Positions 53,830 through 64,000 of a stretch of 64,000 nucleotides of DNA are shown piece by piece. The notes below the pieces were generated by a model. It had not been told where the DNA came from. It did not search any database and saw only the letters and a list, made by a program, of their open reading frames with translations. Source of the DNA: Nephrocerus scutellatus (lineage: Eukaryota; Arthropoda; Insecta; Diptera; Pipunculidae); assembly GCA_947095585.1 (NCBI GenBank), contig OX352762.1, forward strand, positions 31,100,669 through 31,164,668, read 5' to 3'. The position numbers and the translations under genes were made by a program. Numbering within the stretch: the first letter of the stretch is position 1; every line of letters begins with the position of its first letter.

Positions 53830-56640
53830 AACGAATTCTTGAAATTCACTTCACATCACAAGTAATTTACCTTATTATGTAAGGTAAAAAGTTAGAAACA
53901 CAACCTTAGCAAGTTTTTACTTATTGTCGTTGTATTGAACAAGATATCTTAACAAGATAATCTTGTGTCAGTGGAAACTGAGTGTGTTTCAAGTTTACGA
54001 TAAGGTTGGATATGGGAATTTGTTGGAACATGTTGGCGCTCAAATAAAAGCAATAACGTAAGGATACAAAACGGGTTGCTAAGATACAATAGCTTCTTTC
54101 TTTTGCTTTTACGCCAATAGAGCTTTGCAGAAATTCGTAGTTTTAGGCACTCGTATTTGTCCGTTGGGGTTTTTTTACAAAATGATTTTGTGTGTTTGTA
54201 TGGTTCTTAAAAAGGAATGTTGTGCTACTTCAAATATAAAAAAAACAGTATATCAGGGATTGTAAAACCAACACAAATAAACAACCATCCTCACAGAGTG
54301 TCCTTGGCTGACTCAAGAAGGTCACTTTTGCCTACTCCACTGCTTTTATTTTGAAGTTTGTAATACAAAAAAACCATTCGATATTTGATAATTTCATAAT
54401 TGAAAAGTTTCATACAGATAGATTTTTGTTGCGTGCATCCACTTAATTGAACATAATTTTCATCGAATATCACAAGGGAATGATAGCAACTTCAAAAATG
54501 GATTTGTATTTGTATTAACTTTGATGAAAGGTAAAGTGGATTTGTTTTTTAGGGAGCTGTTTGATTAATGTAACATAATATTTTTAATTTTTTTAACGCG
54601 TGCCGTTTTTCAGTTACAAGATATCTAAGTAAAATATTAGTTTTTAATTAGGAACATATTCGAAAGGCCTTTTGGGTTGATCCCAAAAATATAGCGTAAG
54701 CATTCTTCTACACGTATCTCAGTTGATCTGAGCAGATCACATTGATCCCGATAACTGTTTCTAATAAGGAAATTTAAATGTGGTTTTAAGTTAATTAAAA
54801 TTCTAACATTTCATTTAACATCAACTGGAAAACATATTTATCATCTGGCGTCGTAGCTGCACTTAATTTCAGTCTTAGCACCTAAAACTCCACCCTTGTG
54901 TAGAAAACGCGTGCGCGTCCTCGTTTTATTTTCCTCAAAATCCCCACAGAAACAGGAAGTTTGACAGGAATTCCAGGAACATAAAAGAACGTATCAGGAT
55001 AAGGAAGATTCCATAATTTCAACATTAATATTTCATATATATAGAGATATAGACTGCTTGTAATACATAAAAGACGGTAAAGAGTCATATAATAAAAACA
55101 AAAACATTACAAAAAAATAAGACTTTGCAAGAAAAAATAAAACAAAAAAACCTACACACAATATGACACAAAAACAAAGAACAACAAAAAATCTAATAAC
55201 CGATAATAGGTATCCTTGACATGGACACATGTCTCAATATTTTTGTCTTTTGACTGACAAAAACACACATTACAGTCATACACATCATATTCCATAACAC
55301 CAATTCAATCGAGCAGTAAAGGTTGTGGACGGTGTGAGGAATCCCCAGCCAAGCCCTTGGCGATATGGTTGACATGTGCAGTTGATCTCACATCTAATGT
55401 TCTCGCATATTCAACTCATCTCACATCCTGCTATACGCTTAGTTTACGCGCTGTGTCTCTTCTTGACACACTAATATCCTTTTTGTCAGAAAAGAGACTA
55501 CTTAAGAGTTTAGCGTTTGTAATGAAGATTTCCTCGCACAGTTCCCACGTATGTCTACGTATACCCCAGGAAATCACGTGAAACGCCAAGAATAATAATT
55601 TACTCAAAGCGAGTGAATAGCAAAAGAAGATGGTTATGAGGTATGTGCGCAAGGTGCCATTGCAATCACTTTACAGGACGGCTACGCTAAGAAGTGATGT
55701 CCGCTTAATGTATATTATGAAGAGCACTGACCTCTTACACGCAGATTTTCGTGGCGTTCACTATGTATTGATTTACATTTCATTAATGAATCCCCTGACG
55801 CTGCATATCGATATGGAAATTACATTTTTCATTTTCCCATGACATTGGTGGACTAATGTTCTGTTTAGTCTAGTTACTATATGGCATTACTGTTGTTACT
55901 GATTTTTTTTTGCGTTTCACAATCGCTTAGTTTTACTTCCTGTTAAGTTTTACTTTCTGTTGTGTTTCTTATGCATCAGGATGTTTAAAATGCCTTTGGA
56001 ACTTGAAGCCTTATTGCGAAGGAGTTTTTTGTCTTTTTTCATTATCTATGATAAATTACATTTTAAATGTGATATGTGATTTATTATATTGATGACGACT
56101 AATGCTACAGATAAGTAAAGAAAGTTCATTTAGTTTGACCGAAAAAAAAGAAACCAATTTTGCGTTGTAGAAAAAACGATTTGCTAGGCGGTTGTATAGG
56201 GTTATCCTAATGTCATTCCTTCTCCCGTATAGTCATGAGTACTAATAAACTGGGATGGCATCTTCGGTGGTTTTGCGCTATTTTTAGTAAGGATATTCCA
56301 GGGGACTAAGTCATATGTTTTGGATTTGCTTAAAAAGGACATGTGTGTGCAACAAGCATGTATAACCCGCTTAATGAAGTTGATCATTAATCACAATTTT
56401 GAAAATTTTTGATTTATTTGATTCCACTCAGAGGGATAATGTAGAGCAGATTTCAAATTAAAATGTCAAAATTGTAAAGAAATTTCGTACTAGATTAGAA
56501 TTAGAAAAATGAGCTCGACTAATAGGATGACATATAAATTTAGTTCATCATGTTGAGAGGGTTCCTTCGTATTTATGTTTAAAATTTGTTCTGTTATAAA
56601 TTACCATTATGTGCATGTATAAATATATTCTAAAATTTTT
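53830..56640. other. No gene recognised
   Basis: AT-rich, apparently single-copy sequence within this window. Open frames are short and overlap on both strands. No repeat family, splice pair or RNA gene is convincing. Confidence 0.45.
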
Positions 56641-56661
56641 ATTCCGCACTCTATTTACTAT

Positions 56662-57298
56662 GTTAGGTTAGGTTGAAGTGGCCGTCCGTTGAAACACTTG
56701 GAGCTTCGTATGAAGCGCAAGAGACTATTAATGTCAATGTGGGTTAGATCGTTGAAAAAGAACGCTCCCAGATGGAGCTTCCGCCTATTCGAGAGGGCTG
56801 AGCACGTACAAAGTAGATGGAGAGAGGTTTCTTCGTCCTCCTCATCCATGCAGCTTCTACAGAAATCGTTGGAAAAGACTCCTTTTCTTTCTGCATGCTT
56901 GCCTATGAGACAGTGTCCAGTTATGACACCTATAATGGCACTAATGTGCAGTCTGTTTTGAGATATCAAACACTTGGGGCGTTTCGGATCTAGCTTGGGC
57001 CAGATTTGCTTCGTTGCTATGCAAGTTGTGCCGTTTGACCATCTATAATTAGTTTTTACTATAGCATCCCGTTTAAACATGAGCTTGCACGTAGCGATCG
57101 GCATGCCTAGGTAACCATGTTCAGGCAATAGGGGTAGTGTGGTTCTATGTTTGGCGAGTTTATCAGCTATACAATTACCAGGAATGTCTCTATGCTCCGG
57201 CATGCAGCACAGGTGGATGTTGAAATGCTCCGCCATCTCCTCAAGAGACGAACGGCAATTCCGGGCTAGAATGGAATTTATGGAGACTGATTCCATGA
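56662..57298 (-). pseudogene. 5'-truncated I-clade element, RNase H and zinc knuckle
   Basis: The minus strand encodes the end of an RNase H domain (MPEHRDIPGNCIADKLAKH, where related copies have WVPGHRDIPGNCRADELAK), then GTTCIATKQIWPKLDPKRPK and a CCHC-like knuckle FCRSCMDEEDEETSLHLLCT (C-x2-C-x10-H-x4-C), ending NGRPLQPNLT. The final bases run into AACCTAACCTAAC. The insertion is bounded by a perfect 15-bp direct repeat, CACTCTATTTACTAT, at 56647-56661 and 57299-57313, so both insertion ends are defined. The reading frame is open for 212 residues even though the copy is truncated and cannot be autonomous. It is closely related to the copy at 8420-9650. Confidence 0.9.
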
Positions 57299-57315
57299 CA
57301 CTCTATTTACTATTT

Positions 57316-58688
57316 ACTATCTAAATTCTCTTATTGTGTCCTTTTCTTATATTGATATCAGTTTTATAACCTGAAATCATCAGTATCTATCCTATATACG
57401 AGTATGTATTATCAAACACAAATGGAAAAACTGTCGGACATCAATTTGTGGCACAGAACGTTTACAATAAGCAAAGACTTAGTCATCGAAGTTATTTTCA
57501 GATGTTTTTTATATTAATAACTTCTACCACAGCTTGAAAGTTATATATATTGACACTTTCATTCAGAAAAATCAGAAGAAGAGAAACCATTTTTTCAAAG
57601 ATGCGACCATTCGCACGTTTTCAGAGCATGGCCAAAAACAACAGGTTAACCCTTTTTCCTTTTATCCACTTTTGAAACATGTTCACTGCCCAATTTGCTG
57701 ACACATGACGAATTAACTCTTTCATGTTAAACTGCGGGTTTTTCTTTTCTTTTACAACTTCATAGGACTCCTCCTGCTGTTTCAAATTGAAATAATATGG
57801 CGGTGAATTTTCTACGCAGCCGCTCACGCACGAGACTTTTTTCAGTCACAGCTTCGGTACAGCTTGAATGAAACAAAATATTCTGATGCGTGCCTATAGT
57901 ATGACTTACATTTGAGATCACACTTGGTGGTCGTAACTGGAACACGAGCCCCAATGAAAATAGAACTTAAAATTATCCTTTCAAATGTGCTAATAAATTT
58001 TTATTTACACCATTAAGGGTTATTTAACGGATAACGATTGTTGAGCGGAATGGTTACCAACAAATGTACTGCTTAGTGGTTGAAGAGTAGAAAGGGTTGA
58101 TTTATGCTCTCCAGAGCAACAGCTCACAGAGTGCAAAGAATATCGTGGATGAACTTGATGAAGTAATAATCATTTATGTACTTTAGCGTGATGCCAATAA
58201 GTGCTTTCCGGACATACATGAAATACGTCGAAGTGTTTTTTTGTAAAGGTTTGTGGTCAGCAGGAGTTTTATAAAGTTGTTTGTTTTTATTATTATTGCG
58301 TTTAGGTAAAAAGTAGTGAAAATCTAGTTTAGGTGTAATAAGAACTCTTAGGAGCTATTTAGACAGCGGGTCAAAGCGTTGAAAAGTAAACTATGTTAAT
58401 TTGAGTTACATACATTCAGTCAAGAACAATATTTCTGTCATATTAAAAATGTTCCAGTACTTTACATGGACCTTGTATTTACTATACAATGAAATGTACC
58501 TTACAAACAACAATATTGCCGACAATGCTATTACCGGAAAGCGACAAATAATGCATTAATCCATATAAATAGCGGATTAGGTGTTTGTGTCATTGCTGCC
58601 GCGTCGTTGTCTGTGACAGCATATACGAAAACTACACCGCAAATCCATTTAAATTCTTTCTAATGTATGTATATGTATGTGTTATAAA
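57316..58688. other. No gene recognised
   Basis: Minus-strand frames at 57621-57954 encode hydrophilic stretches but overlap each other in two frames and show no family. The rest is AT-rich without repeats. Confidence 0.4.
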
Positions 58689-58689
58689 A

Positions 58690-59595
58690 TATGCAGGTTC
58701 GCTTTTTTTAGGAACAGAATGCTTTCCAATTCCTTGGGAAGACTCCAAAATAATAAGAGAAATGGAAAAGCCTGCGCAGTGGCAATGCCAACGATGAAGA
58801 ACACCTCTTCAAAACTATAGCAGGAATACCATCAGGCCCAGCAGATTTTTAAATTTTGAGATCATTAAATACTCTAGCTACTTGACGAGTACGAAAGTAG
58901 ATTTATCCCATAGAGGATTCGACTCTTTTAGGTACAGGCGGCGACAACGCCCAATCTGGTAGCGTTGAGCTAGCTGCGAAATGTGAAGCAATCAGATTGG
59001 CATTGTTTATAAAGCTGACAGTTGCAATGTCATTGTGAATGAGTGTTGGAACTGAAGAAGAGGCAGTATTTTTAATTCGTTTCACGAATGAACAAAAACT
59101 CTTCTTACCTTTGTGATATTGAATTTATTTTTGCCTCAGTTATGGTCATAGTAGAATTTGACTCGTCTAAGGTGGGCATTGCAATCATGACCCGTCTAAA
59201 TTTGGTTCGGTTTTTCACAGTGGGTTTTTTTATATAACCGAAAGCATAACTCCCGGTACCTAGAAGCCTCTTTGCAGCTTAAATCATATCAAGCATTTCC
59301 TTCGGTTTGATAAACTTAGTCCTGGAAGGGATAAACTGTCTCATACCCTCCTGGATTATGTTTGTGATCATATAAGAAATGGCATCCACACCACTATTGC
59401 CATTAACTGGCCAGTTAATATTCATAAAGAAATTGGTGAGGCCATCACAGTCGTATTTCTTGTGTAACCATACAATTCTTTTAGGGTTTTTTTCTTTAAC
59501 TACGCGGTTTGACAACGAGAAATTTGCTGATACTACACAATGGTCTGAAGAGCCTAAATTAAGATAGTGGGAAGCGAATTTGAAGTAGTGCAATC
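58690..59595 (-). pseudogene. CR1/Jockey-type retrotransposon, endonuclease end to early RT
   Basis: From 59595 the minus strand reads NLGSSDHCVVSANFSLSN, with the terminal SDH motif of an AP endonuclease, then VWLHKKYDCDGLTNFFMNIN and the spacer. At 59085-58903 it continues VKRIKNTASSSVPTLIHND and ASHFAASSTLPDW. From about 58845 another frame gives GPDGIPAIVLKRCSSSLALP and YYFGVFPRNWKA, the first RT motifs. Frames change at least twice. The catalytic RT core is missing. The layout and motifs match CR1/Jockey-group elements and differ from the other families in the window. Confidence 0.75.
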
Positions 59596-59650
59596 ATTAC
59601 TATCTCGGGTCAACTGCAGCAACATATAACAGCGTCGACACAGAAATATG
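59568..59650 (+). repeat. RTE-like element, 80-bp scrap
   Basis: GAATTTGAAGTAGTGCAATC, TATCTCGGGTCAACTGCAGC, then ACAGAAATATGCG match the stretch after the RT at 5685-5755 and 21720-21800. Confidence 0.6.
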
Positions 59651-59654
59651 CGTT

Positions 59655-60235
59655 TTGTACACTAAAGCCGGACAAAAGCAGAGGAGATGTGCTGTCGTCT
59701 ACTCCACTTCATTGTCCATACAGCTTTTGCAGAAGTCATTTAATTCAGGACCTACCCTCTTCGCGTGTTTCCCCGAAAGACAGTTTCCGTTAAGTATCCC
59801 CACAACCGTTCTTAGCTGTTTTCTTTTTAGTGCGCAATTAAGCGCCTCAAGTCTAGCTTTGGTCAACTTGTCTCTATATACTACATGTGCTGGTGGTGTT
59901 TTACCACTTTCCCCTTTTTCCGAAGCGCAAGCTTGGGTGTATTTGCCCTATCCTTTTGAAGAGTCGTACCACCTATAGCGATTCCTTACAGTTCCCCGCT
60001 ACGTCTGAGTGACCTGGGTCCGGAATCATCTGCATGTTTATACAGATCTATCAGCGGCAGTTTTAATGCTAGCGGCACCACTCCTAGCGAATTTTTAGAC
60101 GCTTGACTGTTCACATAAATGATAATATGTTTTGAAGATATTGCACTATGCTTCAGCCAATTCATGACCTTCACAATCGCTAACCTAAGCCTGGGTATAC
60201 GCTGCAGTAATTAGGGAAGCGGACAGTTGCGTATT
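59655..60235 (-). pseudogene. I-clade RNase H, heavily degraded
   Basis: The minus strand gives KVMNWLKHSAISSKHIIIYV, NSQASKNSLG and VVPLALKL, matching the middle of the RNase H domain (ISSDSQAALKSLESVSTNL at 8561-8875), then YAIGGTTLQK-like and, further on, a CRGDTYLTETVF-like region that fits the sequence before the zinc knuckle. The catalytic Asp of the SDSQA motif is Asn here. Stops are frequent. Confidence 0.6.
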
Positions 60236-60239
60236 AGCT

Positions 60240-62605
60240 TTTTGGAAAATAATGGAAAAAAATAATCGATTAAAATGTATCACTATGTATACATTGTGTA
60301 GATACTCGTGTGTACAACTCTTTCGATATTTATTAATAATATGGAACATATTCGTAAGTCAAAATGTTTCTTCTCAGTTAATATATGTATAGAGGCTTAT
60401 AACAATAACAACAATCCATCATCACTTTCGTACACACAATTCGTACAGAACTTATGAAATTAATTCCAGCAAAAAATAAAGCGGAACAAATCGTTTATGC
60501 TCTATAGGTTAAATTCATGGTTACTAAATATCTCCCCCTAGGCAAACAATGATATCAAAAAGATGACGAAGAAGAGGTGAGTTTGGCTAACACCTTTGTT
60601 AAAATGTCAATATAAACACGTTAAATCATCTTAAGGAATAAATCCTGCACCTTAAATTTCGATTCGGCTCTTCAGATCCCATTGTCAATCGCTTTTCAAA
60701 AATTATTTCTTTTTATGTGTTAACAAAAAATGAAAAAATCCTTTCGTTTACTACAATTTATTACGAAACACAAATAGGGATCCTTGGATCTTTCCAAATG
60801 AAAGAATTTTATACATTAAATTGGGTTGCCTCTTGTTGCTCCTTGATCTCTGTTTTTTGTCAGATTTGGTGAAAAAGTGGTATTTATTGTTCGCGCCAGA
60901 GACATTGTGCGATGTAATGAAAGGATACGAGTTCCCCGACGTCGATTCTATTATAGTTGCTTCGTAGTTATCCTTTCTGCGTGATGTGTAATTTTTGATC
61001 GTGCAACCGTAGGTGTTTTGATTTATTGCGTTTTTTTTATCATTGTAGTATCGGTGTTGTCACAGTAGGAGGGCAAATATCCTAATCCATATTTTCCCTT
61101 TTTTTTAAGTTCTTTTTAAGTGTGAAAGTTGAACCTCAAAAATAAGCTGTTACAATTAATTCGACAGTTATCTTTCGGCTTGTAAGCTATTGTAGTTGTG
61201 GATTTAATAGATACATGATACACGAGCGCTTTGTGAGCAGCAAAGGATGGACGGCTTTAAAGTATAAGACAAAACTGAATAAAAATAAATATTAAAAATC
61301 GTAAGGGTTTTATATTAATCTTTGGAATAGCCTACCCCTGAAACCGGTGGGGCGTTTATATTAAAAATTCACAAATAAAAATTGTTGTTATCCTGGTGCA
61401 TTTCTTTCTTTCTGCACGTAATTTTTTATTGTTTGGAAACACTATACACATATGTGTAGCGTACAATTTCTGTTCGATAACATTGTGTCGCACGCTCCTT
61501 CGTACCTTCTTACTGTACATCCGGATCTCATTAAAGTTCTCAACTTAATTACCCATAATCACTTGCCTAAGATTTAATAATTTATCACAACAAGTAGGTG
61601 TGTTACACAGTATAGTATTCGCCTGGCTGGTTTTGTTCTATCTGTTTGGTGCTTTTAAGGGTATTCTTATCCTTTTTCCTCATGTCATTTCCATTTGCGA
61701 TGGATTCGAGACATAAATAAAGCCTCAAACAGGATAACTAAATTTTCTTGTTTTTCCTGTAAATATACACTGTTAAGATAATTGTATGGATGATTGTCGG
61801 ACAGAAGACGCGTACGACTATCTTACAGGCTCCTTATAAAGTTTTAATCCCTCTTGCTTGCTGCGGCTACTGCTTTTGAAGAATTGTCGCAAAGGATAAG
61901 GTATTACCATGGTCGTGTGTGTGGTACCAAAACAAAAAAAAAACGAAAGAATTTTATCATACCAAGCTGATAATCCTCTGTTTACATAAGGATATGAGAC
62001 CACTGTTTGCAAACATATATGGATGCATATTTGGGTTATTTTAGCATTATTAACATCGATAGTTATTAGGCAATTCTATAGAAGTGGTCGCACGATCACC
62101 CTATGAGTTAAAATGTCTGCAGATGATATCAAAAGATTTTTCGAAGAAAAATATCCTTTACCATGCAAAATAGCAAAAGACCAACAGTGCATACCGACTA
62201 ATAGATAATGGCTGTCGAGAGGAAATGTATAGTATTAGGATTTGCATATTGGGTTCGGCTTGTAACGTTGTCACTTGTCACACAAGGGTTAAGGAGATTA
62301 ATGCGAAAGGAAGTTTTCGTTTCATATTACTAGAAAATGAAGTGGTTTGGATGTGTGTTAGAAAACAAAATATATAAAGAACATTGATGGTGATGTGAGT
62401 GTCGTATTGAACGAAATGTTTGACGGCAATAGTAAATGTCTATTGATTAGCGATTATTTCAGGACGCATAATTTTCAAAGTGGTATTTTTGCTCTGATTC
62501 TCCGACAATAGATGATCATCCAGATTATATACCGATGTTCTTTAGATTTTTGTTTTTCAAGAAATTTACAAATTGTTTTTTAGTGTAATGTTCAACAAGT
62601 TCAAC
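60240..62605. other. No gene recognised
   Basis: AT-rich with homopolymer runs. No exon, repeat family or RNA gene could be supported. Confidence 0.45.
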
Positions 62606-62612
62606 AACAATG

Positions 62613-62960
62613 GGGAAATTTTGTGAGTGTCTAAGTCCCAAATAGCATTTTTTATATTCCGCGTGTGATGGGTGGAAATGAATACTTTGAGGTCCTTTAT
62701 AACCACCTTCCACACGACCTAGATAGCTGAAATTTTGTAAGTGTCTAAGTCCCAAATAGCATTTTTATAGTCCGCGTGTGACGCGTGTGATGGGTGGAAA
62801 TTTTTGTTTTGACTACTTTGAGATCCTTTTTAACCACCCTCCACACGACCTAGAGTGCTTAACCATCTTTCGCACGACCCAGAGGGCTAAAATTTTGTGA
62901 GCAACTCAATGTCAGGTGCCAATTTTGATATCCCGCGTGTGATGCATAGAAAAAAGAAAA
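62613..62960 (+). repeat. Three-copy tandem repeat, unit about 114-160 bp
   Basis: GAAATTTTGTGAGTGTCTAA at about 62615 recurs as GAAATTTTGTAAGTGTCTAA about 114 bp later and as AAAATTTTGTGAGCAACTCA near 62888. Each unit then has a CCGCGTGTGATG motif, GGTGGAAAT or a variant, TACTTTGA and a CACACGACCTAGA block. The middle unit has extra GCGTGTGA and CGACC duplications. Confidence 0.75.
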
Positions 62961-63049
62961 TACTTTGAATAGACCTCAGAAACAGATATTTTGCCGATTA
63001 TTACCAGATACAAATAAAGGCCTGTGTGGTGTGTGTCGATGGGTTCCAT

Positions 63050-63320
63050 GACATTTTCTAGAAAAACATTTGCTAGAAAAACATTTGCTCGAAAACATTT
63101 TCTCGAAAAACATTTGCTCGAACGTAATTTTTTGGTAAAATTAATAACCGAAAAATTTAAAACAAAAACTCGCGTTTCGCGAACAAAAATTACTCGCGAT
63201 AGTTTTTAGAAGGTTGAAAACATAGACTATTTAGTTTTCGAGAAAATGTTTTTCTAGCAAATGTTTTTCGAGCAAATGTCGTTTTATACATTTTCGAGCA
63301 AATGTTCTTCGAGTAAAGCT
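63050..63320. repeat. Foldback-like element of CGAAAAACATTTGCT units
   Basis: The left arm (63051-63123) has five tandem variants of CTAGAAAAACATTTG or CTCGAAAAACATTTG. The right arm (63232-63320) has the same unit inverted (TTTTTCGAGCAAATG, TTTTTCTAGCAAATG). The centre is about 110 bp with no coding signal. The strand could form a long hairpin. No target duplication is clear. Confidence 0.75.
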
Positions 63321-63589
63321 GGAATTATAATTATTACCTTAAATTTTTTTTCGTTCAATATTATAAAAGTAAAATTAAATTCAATTTAAATCGATAAATT
63401 CATTTTGAAGTTATTAGCTTTGAAGCATATATCATTTTCTTAAAATTGATTGTGTAGTTTTAGAAGCTAAATTTTGGTAAGCCTATCTATCGTCTTGATA
63501 GTTGTGCGTACCTTTTACGTTTGTTAGGCCTGGTACCACAAGCGAATCCGTTACGATTTACGTTTCAGTTGGACGATTTGGCGATTTTT

Positions 63590-64000
63590 ATTTGTGGTGA
63601 ACACTGCACGACTGTGCTTTACAAGGTGCTTTACTACATGTTTTAGAATGGTGCAGCAGAGACGGACTATCCATCAATCCTTCCAAAACCGTTCTAGTGC
63701 CTTCCATGAAAAGAAGACTGGTCAACTTGGGACCTATCTTCATCAAAGAAACCACGTTAGATTATTCCAGTGAGGTTTAATATCTTGGCATAATAATTGA
63801 TAAACGGCTAAACTGGAATTCTCACATAAAGTCCCCTTCGAACGCCTCTACGGCAGAACTTGGGGTCTAAATCCTTAAAGTCTATATTGAATTGAATGAT
63901 GGTGAGACTTACTAACACGTACGCGGCCACCGTTTTGTGGCTGAAAGATCGTACAATGGGAGCTAAGCTTCAGAAGCTACAAAGAAGTGTCTGCCTAGGT
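63590..64000 (+). pseudogene. I-clade RT thumb fragment, cut by the window edge
   Basis: From about 63620 the frame reads LEWCSRDGLSINPSKTVLVP, then GPIFIKETTLDYSSEV, a stop, YLGIIIDKRLNWNSHIKS, and after two further breaks the usual TWGL...GAKLQKLQRSVCLG region. This order (KTxLV, EVKYLGVILDxKLNWxxH, ACKRxxGxxWGL, KLQxLQRLxCL) is that of I-clade elements carrying RNase H. It probably continues past the window end. Confidence 0.75.

Noticed and set aside
57621..57954. Minus-strand protein-like frames
   Set aside because: Two overlapping frames compete, neither has a recognised domain, and no splice structure ties them together.

Overview
This window looks like nuclear DNA of an insect, most likely a higher fly (Diptera, possibly a true fruit fly). 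It is AT-rich and holds short introns with GT..AG borders, insect-type non-LTR retrotransposons, a mariner element and a tRNA-derived SINE. There are no bacterial-style operons, no CRISPR array, and no complete rRNA or tRNA gene that I can support. The species call is inference; the eukaryotic, insect-like character is read from the sequence.

Only two host genes can be rebuilt with confidence, both on the minus strand. One is a tetraspanin at 13285-19525. Its 57-bp first coding exon lies about 5.2 kb upstream of a single large second exon, and the intron between them is packed with repeats. The other is Elongator subunit 4 (ELP4) at 24713-27037, with four coding exons, all GT..AG, joining in phase to about 384 residues. 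Two further open stretches (41212-41493 and 42660-43079, plus strand) look partly protein-like but are unassigned.

Most of the rest is mobile DNA. An RTE-like non-LTR retrotransposon with an (ATG)n tail occurs as one long copy (3590-6326), a second RT-bearing copy (48690-50308) and about six fragments. Degenerate I-clade RT/RNase H copies lie at 8420-9650, 56662-57298 (with a perfect 15-bp target duplication), 59655-60235 and 63590-64000. CR1-like pieces lie at 6345-7090 and 58690-59595. A nearly full-length Jockey-like element (34030-37245) sits between inverted arrays of an ACAATTCCACTTGGC motif. A structurally intact mariner-like DNA transposon (44775-46078) has TIRs and TA target sites. 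A tRNA-derived SINE has two full copies with target duplications and several fragments. A PIF/Harbinger fragment is at 22640-22910.

The most distinctive component is an unclassified repeat family, called family X here, with more than fifteen copies. Its ends carry the inverted motif TAAATTCTCTA...TAGAGAATTTA, one end has a (CAGC)n-rich subterminal block, and the interior is a minisatellite of about 120 bp built from palindromes (CCCGGGCCCGGG, ACACATGTGT, TTTTTAAAAA). Within this family, 50853-53216 is a tandem duplication of 1182 bp with no difference seen where compared. Other structures are a 1.2-kb degenerate array of a CCTCAAGACCC-like motif (28850-30050), a foldback-like structure at 63050-63320, and a palindrome-rich duplicated repeat at 30795-31075. 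The long spans 930-3240, 38050-40890, 42070-44770, 53830-56640 and 60240-62600 show no gene I can support apart from the unassigned 42660-43079 ORF.
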